A stretch of 64,000 nt of DNA from Aquatica leii (lineage: Eukaryota > Arthropoda > Insecta > Coleoptera > Lampyridae), in contig CM069433.1 in NCBI GenBank assembly GCA_035610365.1, forward strand, positions 82,575,236 through 82,639,235, in the 5' to 3' direction. The notes beneath the pieces are model-generated. The model worked only from the letters and a program-made list of their open reading frames with translations, made no database searches and was not told the DNA's origin. The position numbers and the translations under genes are program-made. Below, one piece after another: positions 37,399 through 48,813 of the stretch. Each line of letters starts with the position of its first letter. Within the stretch, counting starts at the first letter, position 1.

Positions 37399-39686
37399 CT
37401 CAATTTTTATTTGCAACAAACCATTGTTCACTATATTACTTTTTTTAATAGAATGCTAGAATGTAACGGTTGAATTAATTATTTGAGATGTAAGAATAAA
37501 ATTTCATGTAAATGTCAGTAATATACAGTAATTCCAAACATTCGCGGATGTAAACAAAATAAACAAAAATATAAAATAGTAAGCTATAACTTTTAAGGTG
37601 CATTATATTAAATTATAAAACACAATATGTCTGATTTCCTTTACAGAATCATTAATAATAAATTCTTTAGAAGCACATCTGTGTTAGAAAAACGTTTAAA
37701 AAGTTTTTAATTAAAAAGATATATCAATGTTATTAAAATACTTTCGTACCTAAGGATAGTACGCTATCTGCGTAACAACACAAAAACTTATACTTCTCTT
37801 TGTCCAAGACTAGGAAAATTTGTTGTTGTACAAACTAAAGAAACGTACAGTGCGACAAAGTTAACAAAAACCCCAGAAAATATGCGAATTAAAATCTAAG
37901 TTATGAACCGGTAAAGCGTCCGACCAATTACAATTGCGAAATTGACAGTAATACAATCCTTGACCTAAGATATACATATATCAATCGATTTTGTATCAAA
38001 TTATGATTTTACAAATCGCTGTTGTTTTTGCTTATTTTCTTCATTACTCTAAAAAAGTTTCTCCAAGTCTGCGTTTATCTTATTTATTGAATTGTTGCGG
38101 TATCACAAATTCTAATACTTTTTGTGTGGAACGTACCTGTCGGAGACAGCGACTTTCCTCATAGATTTTGTTTATTGGGTTTAGTTGTACGTAAAAATTG
38201 ATAAAGATTCAACGTAGATGATAGTATAAAAACTTCAAAACCCAATAACTTATGATAGAGATTGTTGCATGAAGTTATTCGTTTATGTGTTTAAGTAAAA
38301 TCAGTTCTTAAATTCGCATAAAACATGAAATTCTTCAGAAGTTGCCTATACAAAGACAATTTTTAGTTAAACAAATTAAATAACAATTAATAAGAAGCCA
38401 TATCAGTAATATAAACAGAAGCTTTAATAATAATTCGACGAAACGGGAAAATCTGTATATATAGGACATTGAGTACATAAACCGTTGTGTGTATTTAATT
38501 CTATAATACTACAATTAATTTTAGATAATAGGTATAGTATTTATGTATTGTACAAAGCCGTAGATTGTCGGTATACATAATTTTGAAGAATTTGTTTTAT
38601 TTCGTGCTAATAAAATTGATACGATCGTAAAAGTTTAATAACACAGAATTAGACCATCCTCACCGTTTAAACATATCACGACATTAGAATGATTAATCTA
38701 TTATAATGGAATATTCTAATATCTAATTCCTGTTTCCGTGGACGCATGCTTTTTCTTTAAAGGTAAATTAAGAAAATTCATAGAAAACATACACTTTATA
38801 CTAAAATGCATCTACCATTTTCTTACAACTTTTATCATTTTTTTTTGTTAAACATCTTCATTTGAAGTGCAGTTTTCACTATTCAAAAACTTTGGTATTA
38901 ACCAATCAATAACAGTTTCTGGCGAGTTGCTAAGATAGTATGTTCTCGTAACAAAAGACAACGCTTTTTCTATTAGCCAATTCTGGCAATTTCTCTTTAC
39001 TTGCTTCATACAACTTGAATATTTAGAAATAGTACACTCTCAATTAATCGCTTGGTTTCTTCGTTATAGTTTTCATTTCTTTGTAATTTCATCAAACATA
39101 TTCTTTTGATGAATTTCAACTTTCTAAAAGGTTAGGGCTCGTTCAAGTTTCGTCTGAGATTGTTTTTGCTCCATGGTATTGTCAACTTTTTTTTTATTTC
39201 AGTGGCGTTCATTTTTGTTGCGTACGATAAACTAAACATAGATGTTGTTTCAATAGTTGACCATACAATATATAATCGTTCATCAAATCTAGTTAAACCA
39301 ATACTTCTGTAGCTTCAAATCTTTAGATATTTTGTTTTGGGAAAAAATATTCCTCAGTAAATTTTATCCGATCCCCCAGTAAAAAAAATTGATAATGGTT
39401 AATCCATTCTTTCATTCTAATCAAACTTACTATGGTTGTGTTGTACTAGTCGATTCTCATACCTTCAACAATCTCCTACACCCCCTTGTATTCTCACACA
39501 TTTATATATTTAGTGGGTCGCATGTTTTACACCATTCATAATGTTTTACTATATCTACTTCAGATTTCGATGTATTTTCAAATGTTTCTTTACGTTTATT
39601 TATCTTTTGTGATTCTTGTTTACAGTTTGCATATAATTAATTGGTAATTCTACAGTAAAGACATTTATCAGTATTAAAACGTTTTA
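37399..39686. other. AT-rich DNA left of the Harbinger element
   Basis: No gene recognised. The minus strand between about 38.83 and 39.56 kb reads as a chain of interrupted, protein-like frames, possibly a very old transposon, but no motif identifies it. Confidence 0.35.
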
Positions 39687-39790
39687 TGCCCGGTTTCTAG
39701 AAACGAATTTAATCGAAGATTAAGTTTAATCCCCTGTTAAACTAAAAAATGGGTTTCTAGAACGTCTAACCTCAGATTAATTTGATTAGT
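39687..39790 (+). repeat. Left terminal/subterminal repeat of the Harbinger element
   Basis: It contains two direct copies of GGTTTCTAGAA (at 39692 and about 39754) and several GATTAA/TTAATC words. The right end (43030-43145) carries the same words inverted. In this superfamily subterminal repeats are bound by the Myb-like protein, so these are plausible binding sites. Confidence 0.7.
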
Positions 39791-40041
39791 CTTGATTAAA
39801 TTAACTGAGCATTTTGGTCAATTAAATTTAACGGACGCATGCGCAGTAATCGAAAACTGCAATGCTACACTTAACCTTCTGCGTTTTCTAACCTCGTTTT
39901 ACGTTCGTTTTGGTGCGTCGTGGTTATATTGTGTTCTCTTGATTATTTTTCTTTTGTTGTTTATACAGTTCTTTTCAGAACTTCTAAATATTTCTTTTTC
40001 AATTTTTGTGTCGTGTTTGCGTAACTAGAAAATCAATCCAA

Positions 40042-41150
40042 ATGGAATTTGATTCTTCAAGTTCATCATCCGATGACGAAGTGTTTGATCTTTTGGGGGC
40101 CGTGGACAGGGTTAAAGTGTTTAGAGCAAGACCCAATCCGTTTGAAAAATACAGCAGGGCAGAATTTAGGGCTCGATATCGTTTTTCACCAGAAGCTGTA
40201 CAAACCATAATCGGTTTAATCGAGGACAGGATTTCTCCGATAACTTTAAGAAGTTGTTCGCTTTCTACAGCTGATCAACTTTTCATTGCATTACGATTTT
40301 ATGCAACAGGTATGAGTGACAGAAATTTAAATGTAATTTATTTATAATAGATTTTTTAATAGGTGCATTTCAAATACTCGTTGGAGATGATTATGGAATT
40401 CATAAAAGTACAGTTTCTCGAGTTATTCAGAAAGTATCTGAATGTTTGGCAGAATTGCGACCGAACTTTGTTAAAATGCCAGAGAGTAATGCTGAAAAAG
40501 TTAAAGTGAAGCAAGGCTTTTATGCAATTGGAAATTTTCCAAACGTTATTGGTTGCGTAGATGGTTCTCATATACCAATTGAGTCCCCGGGAGAAGACAA
40601 TGCTGAACTGTTTAGAAACAGAAAATCTTTCTTTTCAATAAATGTTCAAGCTGTGTGTGATTCTAGTTTGTTTATTCGAGATATTGTTGTTCGTTGGCCA
40701 GGATCGACTCATGACAGCACAATTTGGAATTCTTCGCTAGTAGGTGCAAGATTTGAAGCAGGAGACTTCCAAGGAAGCTTTATCTTGGGAGACAGTGCTT
40801 ATCGATGTACATCTTACTGTATGACTCCCTTGCTGAATCCGGAGACCCAGTCAGAAATTGCTTACAATAAGTCGCATATAAAAACGAGAAATTGTATCGA
40901 AAGGTGCTTTGGAGTTTGGAATAGGCGATTTCCTTGCCTTTATCTTGGTCTAAGAACTAAGTTGGAAACTAGCCTGACAATCATTGTAGCAACATCTGTA
41001 TTGCACAACATTGCTGTTAAAGAAAATGACCCTAGTGACGATTTTAAAGAAGACCATAACATTCCAGCTATGGATGTTGAAATGCTACAAGGCGTTAATG
41101 AGGAAAATGGAAATGTTAGAAGAGGACTAATAGAAACTGCTTTTAGGTAA
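40042..41150 (+). CDS. HARBI1-like Harbinger transposase, two exons, intact
   Basis: Exon 1 is 40042-40309 and exon 2 is 40363-41150, joined across a 53-bp intron with a GTATGAGT donor and a TTTTTTAATAG acceptor; the splice gives one uninterrupted 351-codon reading frame. The N-terminus is acidic and Ser-rich (MEFDSSSSSSDDE), then comes a helix-turn-helix region (RFSPEAVQTIIGLIE, then HKSTVSRVIQKV after the splice). The DDE_4 nuclease core shows NVIGCVDGSHIPI (first Asp), WPGSTHDSTIW (second Asp), FILGDSAY and IERCFGVWNRRFPCL (catalytic Glu). Length and motifs fit full HARBI1/PIF transposases (about 350 residues). It cuts the element's ends and inserts it at TWA sites together with the Myb-like partner. 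The ATG at 40042 is chosen because the upstream in-frame ATG at 40006 gives only non-conserved residues. No stop or frameshift is seen. Confidence 0.93.
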
Positions 41151-41464
41151 AATAAACAAAGTATTTAATTTAATTTCGATAACTCAATTCTATAATATAT
41201 AAGAACACCGAAAAAATCTTTGAATAATTCGGAACTTATGAAAGATAGTTAATAAAATTTAATTACTTCTAATTTATAAAAAACATGTAAATAACGACTA
41301 AACATAATAGATCTACCTACGATAAGATTATTAACAAGAAATTCTTTAATAATTAAAACTATACTAACGTTTTTAACTTCTTATCCTATAGAATTGAGTT
41401 ATTGATTTCTTTAATAAAAAAACTCAAACCCAAAAAAATAAATTTAAACTAATATCTTACTAAA

Positions 41465-42910
41465 CTACTGAATTTTGTTTGCTCTATTTTTTTTATTAAA
41501 TTCTATTTCTTCTAGTAGATCGTTTTTTTTAATTTCATGAATTTTTTTTTCTTGCTTAATTTGTTGTTTTATTAACATTAATTGTCTTTCTTTAATGGTT
41601 TTTTCTATTTTCAAACATTCTAATCTATACTTATGTATTTCTTCATCTCTCTCATCTTCAAAATTTTTTCTATTACAAAATCTATTGTAAATTTGTTCTG
41701 ACGGTTTTTTTTTGCAGGTTGTGAGTTACTGCCGACTATTTTTCTTTTCATTCCCTTTGCTCCTGGTTGAGACTGACTAAGCTCCGAGATATCGGTATTT
41801 GCCGAAATAACTTCCTCTACTTCAGTTTCAACAAACTCTGAAAAATTTGAAGATATATTTTGGTTTATTTGTAGGATACGATTAGTTCTCAACTTAAAGT
41901 TAAATATGAATCGAATAATTGTAACTACTTGAATTTTACTGTGTTTTTATGTGTATCATCTATGTATGTAGGTAAGATAGAATATTTCACTTTGGGGCTG
42001 TGTGAAGTATAATTACCTGGAAAGTCTTCTGTAAACAAGGGAGAATCTAAAAAATATTATAATGAACAAATTAAGCATAATCTATTTTTCATCAAACCTG
42101 GTGTGACGAGCTGTAAGTCACCCGATGGTACTACATCATAGGTTAAAACCGTATTTGTAACCATGTTGCAAGCTAAACATTTTTATTAATTGAAATGGAT
42201 TCTAACAGGATTATTTTTAAGAATACCTGTAGGTGTGTGCTTTGAGCTACAACTTGGTTGTGGGTCGATGTAAGATGTAGACGAATCATATCTGTTTGGC
42301 AATGGTGTAAACTGCGGCTTTAAGGTGGTTACTATTTTTTGATCTAGTGGGGTACTTTTTTTAATAAATGTACCACCATCTGTTTTGTAAGCATTTTTCT
42401 AAAATAAAAGTTTTGTAAAATGTAGTATGCAAAACAGACTCACAGGACTGTGGTCTATATGACAATTGTTTGGTTTTGCTGTGCTATGTGAAAAGTTTTT
42501 GTACAATTATTTTGCCACTAGTACCAATAATTGTATATTTGTACACAAAATTGCTGGAAAAATTGTCGAATATCCAAAATTTGTAAATTTACCAAGTAGA
42601 TCTGTTACATCTTATACGAGTATTTATTATAGTATGTAAACTTACCTTGTCACACTGTAAATTTACACGTGCAGTGCGTTTTAAATTATCATATAAATCG
42701 TGCAGCTGCTTTGCTGAACGATTGCCATTTTGATTCTGGCAATTAAAATTCACAGCAATTTCTTCCCATGCCAGTTTTTTTTGGCTAAAGTTACGCCGTC
42801 TGTTTTTTTTATTATCTTATATCGCTATACTTCGACGTAACTAAATCAAATAAAACATTTTTTTCATTTTCAGAAAAATTTTTCCCACGAATTCTTGAGT
42901 TTTCCATCAT
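41465..42910 (-). pseudogene. Harbinger Myb/SANT-like partner protein, five exons, frameshifted
   Basis: The inferred minus-strand exons are 42910-42646, 42398-42227, 42172-42098, 42046-42017 and 41892-41465, each with GT/AG borders (GTAAGT, GTATTC, GTTTGA, GTAATT donors). Exon 1 starts MMENSRIRGKNFSENE and continues as a Myb/SANT-like domain (NVLFDLVTSKYSDI, then WEEIAVNFN, SAKQLHDLYDNLKRTAR). Exon 2 carries AYKTDGGTF. Exon 5 ends in a long Lys/Glu-rich coiled coil and stops at 41465-41467. Frameshifts are required in A-runs of exon 1 (near 42800) and exon 5 (near 41713). In PIF/Harbinger the partner brings the transposase into the nucleus and to the transposon ends. All frame breaks lie in homopolymers, so sequencing error is a real alternative to true decay. 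Confidence 0.7.
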
Positions 42911-43029
42911 TCAATTCGCACGCAAACAATAAGATTCAGACTTTCGAACTTCAAATTTTGTTTCAGACAGTTCTTTTTTTTTTAAATTTCGTGTTATCTG
43001 GAGGTACCAACATAAAATAAAATAATTAA

Positions 43030-43145
43030 TCCACGATTAGTTAAGTCTCCGTTTAATTGGTTCAAGAAACCGAATGATATTTTAACGCTCCGTTAAGTCT
43101 CGATTAGTTAATCCTCGATTAAATGTTTATTCTAGAAACCGGCCA
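43030..43145 (-). repeat. Right terminal/subterminal repeat of the Harbinger element
   Basis: Inverted relative to the left end: CCGGTTTCTAGAA at the tip and repeated GATTAA/TTAATC words inward. The outer ~38 bp match the left end closely; the inner part shares words rather than a full alignment. Confidence 0.75.
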
Positions 43146-44993
43146 TAAATGTGGTAATCGAAGTTGTTAAGAGAAAAATAAAACTTTATGACGACGAGAC
43201 AAAATTCTATAAACTTAAAATAAAGAACTTTCTCTTTGCTTATTTTTACATCTACAAATTTCTACTAGATCCTCATAAAACTCCGTATAAAGATTTACTT
43301 GTACGCAACAACAAGTGAATATCAAGCAATTATTTTTTTTTTATATGGTTAGTGAGATACAACAAAATAATTCCTTCAAATAAATTTCTATTCTTTAACA
43401 GCTATAAAAAAAAAAGTTTAAGCAATCATTTGTGGTGTCGTATCGTAGTCTAGACCAGAAAGAAAGAAGTCTTCAAAAACTTCTTTATAAATATGTATTT
43501 GCTTCTTTTAGATGCACTAATTATTCTTTTTTTTTAATTATGAGACGATATTTAGAAACGTGATAATTGTACGTTTGAGTTTGTTACTTTATCTTTAAGA
43601 CAACAATTCTCAATTGCACCTTCCAAATACAACTGATGTCGGTTTCATTATTTTTGGCCCATTGTTAATGTAGAAGACATTTTTTAAAGCTTCTAATGTA
43701 AATAATAGCATTAGATAACATTAAAAATTAAAAATAATTAGTTTTCGCCCGATAATCTTTTACGATTTATTACTCCGTACACAATGCTTTGGTATTAAAA
43801 AGATATATAAATCGTTTTATGCATGAGGCGACATTTATTACACTCACAAATATTGTAGAGCTACAATTATCTGGAGTTATTAATCAATTGCAACTGCAGG
43901 TGTTGATCACTCCCCCATCTTCTTGCAGTACAATCTTTTTATATAATCAAGAATTTACTGCAACAAATTATCCAACAGTTTTAAAGAAATCTTTAATGTT
44001 TTTTATTGCATAGTTTCTAATACCCAAAACACCGTATGATTATTTAATCAAGTGGAGCATATATAAAATTGGGTTAGCAGACATAAAAGTGCTTTAGTAA
44101 TCATAAATGCAACTACAGTGTATATTCATATTTTATAAACAAACTATGTACAGGTGCGCGGTCTTAACAAACAAGAACCTAACCCTATCTAACCTCATAA
44201 ACGTTAAATTTTGCTGAAATCCCTTGAGGTCATTAGTTTAGTTTGAATGAAATTATCTAAAGGTAAAACTTATAAGTGATCTTACATTAAAGGTCTTTAG
44301 CCACTTGAGAATAAAGATCAAAGAGATTGACTAACATTTTAATAGATTTAAAACAGTTTGCATTTATACCTAAAGATGACTAATTTATTGCAAAGTAGAA
44401 TTTTTTTTAATACTATAAAAACGAGGTAATTACCAAATGTTTACAATGAGGAATTAATTTTTTTAAAAGTAATGTATCACGCACACGTTGCACGTAAATG
44501 TACTTATTATTATGTGTTAAGTTATAAACGAATTTTCTATTTGTTTACTTGCCAAGTAAAAAGAACAGAAATGCACTTTTTAGGGGAAAAATTTCTAAGA
44601 CTTTATAATAAAATTACTCACACTTGATGCTAGATAGGTTAAACAATCGTAAATTATAAATGGTGTAAATACAAAAAAAACTATTCAAAGTTATAGTTTG
44701 AAGAACGTTTTTGACACGACACCGAAAAAAAACAGGTTTGATGAATATAACTACTTGCAAATCGCTAGAAACACACTAACAGTAATGATTAAAGAGCGGA
44801 CAGTCAGGCAAATGCCTGGAGCCTGCCTATTTTGCCTTTTTGTGTAACTTTTTGTCTTTTTTGCCTTTTTAAAGAGTATTATTTTATATTGCCTTTTTAC
44901 ATATAAATTTTGAAAAGTTTGTGTGAACAGTGTTTTAATAGGTAGATGACAATAACGCATTACAGAATTTGTTACGTGCAAAATGTTCATAAT
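43146..44993. other. AT-rich DNA, no gene recognised
   Basis: No family motif was found. Near 44.8-44.95 kb a TTGCCTTTTT word recurs three or four times. Confidence 0.45.
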
Positions 44994-45004
44994 GTAATAC
45001 CCTG

Positions 45005-46525
45005 GGCACCGTAGGGTGGTCTCTCTTTTCGTTCTTTTACGGGGTGAAGAACGAATCAGGCATTAACATCAAGTCTTATCTTTCTCCGTCTTTCCCTATA
45101 TCTTATCTTTTCTACTTTTCATTAATCTATCTTTTCTATGTACCATTATTTTTTTCTTTGATTCTCTTTGTGGTTCGCTTATGGGCGTGGTTGGGCATTA
45201 AAGAGCTGGTCACTCCCTTTCGTTTCTTCTACGGAGAGAAGAACGAATCAGACACTTACATCTTGTCTTATCTTTCTCCGTCTGTCTCTTTTCTTCCTTG
45301 TCTTCCCTACTTTTACTTTTTTTTTCTTTTGCTTTTAAAGGTTCGCCTTTAGGGCAATTATCTCTTTTGTCTTTTTTTCTTTTATCTTGGTTTTGTTGCT
45401 CGAACACTTTCTTTTTTTCTTTTTAGTAACTTCCTTCTTTACTGTTCACTGCAACTGTGTTTCTTTTTTCTTTTCTTTTCTTTCTCAGTTACTTCTCTCG
45501 CTTGTTTGGGTTTAGTGGGTTTTTGTCTGATTGTGCTTGTGTTGAAGCTTGGGATAGACTGCAACGTTGCTTCTGGTACTCTGTACTTCCGCTTAGTCGG
45601 CATTTTTGATGTTGTCAGTCACCGTTAGGATGTTTATCTTCTTTAGGTTTCTTTTGCTCTTGCAATATTCTAATCCGTTCTTTGGCATTTACGTTCCAAT
45701 GTGACATTCCAACACAACGAGCACTGACTCACGATGCTCAATTGGCAAGTGAAGTTTTCTGTTCTTTATTGACTTACTTCTTTTCCTTTTCTTTCTTTTG
45801 GTTTTGTTTTGGGTTACGTGATTTGGATTTTTCTTTTGGATTGGCACTCATTTAGTGTTAAACTTTTTGGTGACTTTGTTGTTGTGACTCTTGGATTACT
45901 GATTTTTTTTCTCTGCCTTTTAGGTAGTCCGATTTATGTAGACTTTTAATCAGAATCTTCTTTTTGCTTGAGATTTCTTCATTGGTTTTCTTTGCTTAGA
46001 TCTTTAGGGTCTGTTTGGTTTTTTGGTGGAAGAATCTCACATCGTCTGTTGACGACTTTTTGGGCACAACTGCATTAGTTTTTCTTTTTGAGTTTTCTTC
46101 TAAATCCGCGTATCACAATTCAACATCTGTTAGTTACTTGGTTTTTCTTTTACTTCTTTAATTTAGTTAGCTTTAGGGGCTTATATTCAGAGCGGGATTT
46201 GTATTCGTAGGTTGGGGTTTCAAGGGATTTTAGGGCGTTGTCCTTGACCGTGGTCTAAACTTCTTTCTTTCCTGTACTTCTTCTTTTTCTCTTGGTTTGC
46301 TTAGTATTGTCCGTCAGTGAGGTCTAGGGGACTGCGTTGTTTACTTGCTTTTGGTTCTTTGGAGTATCATTCCGCTTCATGCGACTTTTGGACACATCTG
46401 GTTAGTGATGCTTGGCAAATTGGGAAAACCTCTTTCATCTACGTTTCTTTTTGGATTGGGTGTTATTGTATTTGGGTTGGTTTTGGATTTTAGAGTTCTA
46501 TCCTATCTTTCTAAATTTTGATAAC
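45005..46525 (-). mobile_element. 1.52-kb insertion flanked by an 11-bp direct repeat (retroelement-like)
   Basis: GTAATACCCTG occurs at 44994-45004 and again at 46526-46536; removing the interval and one copy leaves a continuous TAATACCCTGTATA, an insect transposon-end-like word. An 11-bp duplication is typical of non-LTR insertion. The insert is T-rich on the plus strand, that is A-rich as RNA from the minus strand. Its minus strand reads as a much-interrupted basic protein with TPTYEYKSRSEYKPLKLTKL and scattered cysteines, somewhat like a LINE ORF1/gag protein. No poly-A end is visible, so the class is uncertain. Confidence 0.45.
45016..45300 (+). repeat. Tandem pair, ~192-bp period
   Basis: Two copies starting near 45016 and 45208 share GAAGAACGAATCAG and TCTTATCTTTCTCCGTCT in the same order. 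They lie at one end of the 1.52-kb insertion, so they may be repeated terminal or regulatory units of that element. Confidence 0.75.
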
Positions 46526-46536
46526 GTAATACCCTG

Positions 46537-47385
46537 TATATTGAATTAAAATTAGATTCCGGTTTTGACGCCCTCTGCCGATCTTTCTGGTTACTGACAT
46601 GTTGCGGAATTAATTTTCAAGCTGTCAATTACCTAAGATGGCCTGTGTCGTTTGATTTGGTCTAAACCCAAAGATCTAATAGTACATCAACTGTGATGGA
46701 AATGAAATTATAAATTAATTACGTATTTAACATAATTTATTCGTCACAGGGTAAGATATTTACATCCCTTTTGTTAGGATTCTTTTGTAATTTCTTTCTT
46801 AATTTGATAGCCGTTCCGCCACGCTTTGGCCACATGTTCCGATTTAATTCATTAAGTACAAAGAGGAATGAACATCGATAAATAATTGAAGGCCTATTAT
46901 CCACACCGAAAAGGAGTGTTACTTCTCCAACATCAGTCGATTGCGATACTCACCTCTTAATAATTAGGAGAAACAGCATTCGATATATCGGGTTCTTATA
47001 TCTAATTTTTTTTATTAATAATTTTGTAGACTTCGACTTTCGTGAGTCATTGCGTTAACACGACTTACATTCATACTATTTCAGACTACTCAACTAGGAA
47101 AACGTTTTCTTCGGGGAAGTGCTGTATTGTGGATAAGTTCTCTTTTTAATTATTATGTCGCTGTCAAAGAAGGTCACTCACGAAATTTAATTTATTTGAT
47201 ATACGCAATTGCAATAGTTGTAATACCATTTAGGTATTGTCTAATTCTGTGATATTGCATGCTGTAAACCTTCGTTAGGTAATGGGAAATTTTTTTCGCT
47301 TATCGACACCCGAGGTGTATTTATGTATTGTGGGTTGCTGACCCTTCCTTCATTTATGTACTTAGAATGTATCATAAAAATTTCT
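46537..47385. other. No gene recognised; mixed AT-rich and GC-richer DNA
   Basis: The 46.74-46.99 kb stretch (around GCCGTTCCGCCACGCTTTGG) is GC-richer and repeat-like, but it has no coding frame or terminal repeats that I can place. Confidence 0.35.
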
Positions 47386-47614
47386 GAATTATCATTACCA
47401 ATCCTCTACGTTAGTGAATTATAGTTATTAAGACTCGACGTTACTGAATTATACTTGTTAATACTCTACATTATTGAATGATATTTATAAATATTCTACG
47501 TTACCAATTTATACTTGTTAATACTCTACATTGTTGAATTATCCCTATTAATATTCTACGTTGCTGAATTATAGTTGTAAATACTCCACATCATTAAATT
47601 AAAGTTATTATACC
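47386..47614 (+). repeat. Minisatellite, 30-bp period, about 7.6 copies
   Basis: The units read approximately GAATTATACTTGTTAATACT followed by CTACATTATT. In the middle of the array the ending alternates between CTCTACATT and TTCTACGTT types, so the true unit may be a 60-bp dimer. Copies differ at several positions, so the array is not recent. Confidence 0.9.
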
Positions 47615-48813
47615 TGTTTTATCTTTTCTTTATGGTAACCCATCTTTCTTTGTGGTTAGTTACACGAACACCAGTGCAACAAGGATTACGAACCTGGAAT
47701 TCGTTACAGGCTTGAACCTTCTGTCCTGATCGAGATAGAAGCTTTACTTATAAAAGATCTGCCGCCCTTTAACTCTTATTTAGTTGAACCTCCCCTATCT
47801 CCGACTGTGTGAGTTGGCCGTGCAAGGTTCGTAAGACCTATAAGCTTGTAACAAATTTTACTTAAATTACGTACAATAACATAATTAACATTTTTTGCTC
47901 AAAAGGTCTTTGTAACGTACTTTTCTTAATTGTTTTGTTAGTTTTGCATCATCCTATATTTCTTTTGTTTCGTTGTAAACGTGGCAACGCAGCGTGCACG
48001 TTCTCGTCTCTTTTTGCGCATCCGATTAACGGCTATTGTGAAGTTTGTTGCACGCTTTACCGCGTGGATCCTTAAAATGAATTTTTAAAATAATTGTGAA
48101 GTTTTGGTTACTAATGCCTATTATGGAAGGATAAATTCATAAGGCGTTTTAATTTTCCGTTCGTTGAAATTCCACGCTGGTAAAGGTAAGCGGATTTTTT
48201 TCTCTATTTTATTAAATGTGCAAAGTCACCTCGTGTTCTTTCTATGGTAAAGCTTATTTTGCTAGTTGTTTCTGTATGGTTCGTTATACTAGATCCTACC
48301 GGATTTAAAGTAAAGTAATAGTTTTAGTCTGGCATTTACCGTATTTATTTCTTTCTACTACCCACCCCACTCTCCGGCGGTTGTGAGTAGCCTGGCATAC
48401 GGTTTGTCAGCTTTTGTTTGCGTTGAACAAGTTTTTAGCGTAACATCATATCACGAACCTATAAATAACAAGGATTTTCATGTTTTGTTAAACAATGGTT
48501 TCTAGAAAACATTAAATACAAAAGCCTCTTATAGAGAAGAACCATTGTAAGAATTTATACTAGGATTGTACAATGACAGGCTTAACAGAACACTATTTAC
48601 AAAACCGGAAGGATTTCGGAATGAATCATATTTAGACCTACTATTCAGTAGCTAAGTAAAGTAAACAAATATAGATAAGTTTAATTTTGTCCGGTGGGAT
48701 TCCTTTAATGACTGAAACACATGACTAAAATATTCTTTGTTTGTTATAAATACCTGTGATATTGTCACACTGTGATAGTCTATTGCTGTTGTGATGTGAA
48801 TAAATATTAAAAA
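47615..48813. other. No gene recognised
   Basis: GC-richer patches at 47.65-47.83 and 48.34-48.42 kb show no tRNA cloverleaf, coding frame or splice sites that I could support. Confidence 0.35.

Larger units (their letters stand above)
39687..43145. mobile_element. PIF/Harbinger DNA transposon, apparently complete
   Basis: The ends read TGCCCGGTTTCTAGAA (39687) and, reversed, TGGCCGGTTTCTAGAA (43145), followed on both sides by ATTTAATCGA-GATTAA. Flanking trinucleotides are TTA (39684-39686) and TAA (43146-43148), close to the TWA target duplication of the superfamily with one mismatch. Inside are the two genes expected of PIF/Harbinger: a DDE nuclease on the plus strand and a Myb/SANT-like protein on the minus strand, converging tail to tail. 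Total length is 3,459 bp. Confidence 0.93.

Noticed and set aside
36043-37459. 64- and 144-codon ORFs
   Set aside because: Both run across the tandem repeat array and the right AT module; the frame is not kept between repeat units.
47640-47830. Possible tRNA-like or LTR primer-site sequence
   Set aside because: No cloverleaf could be drawn and no flanking LTR pair was found.
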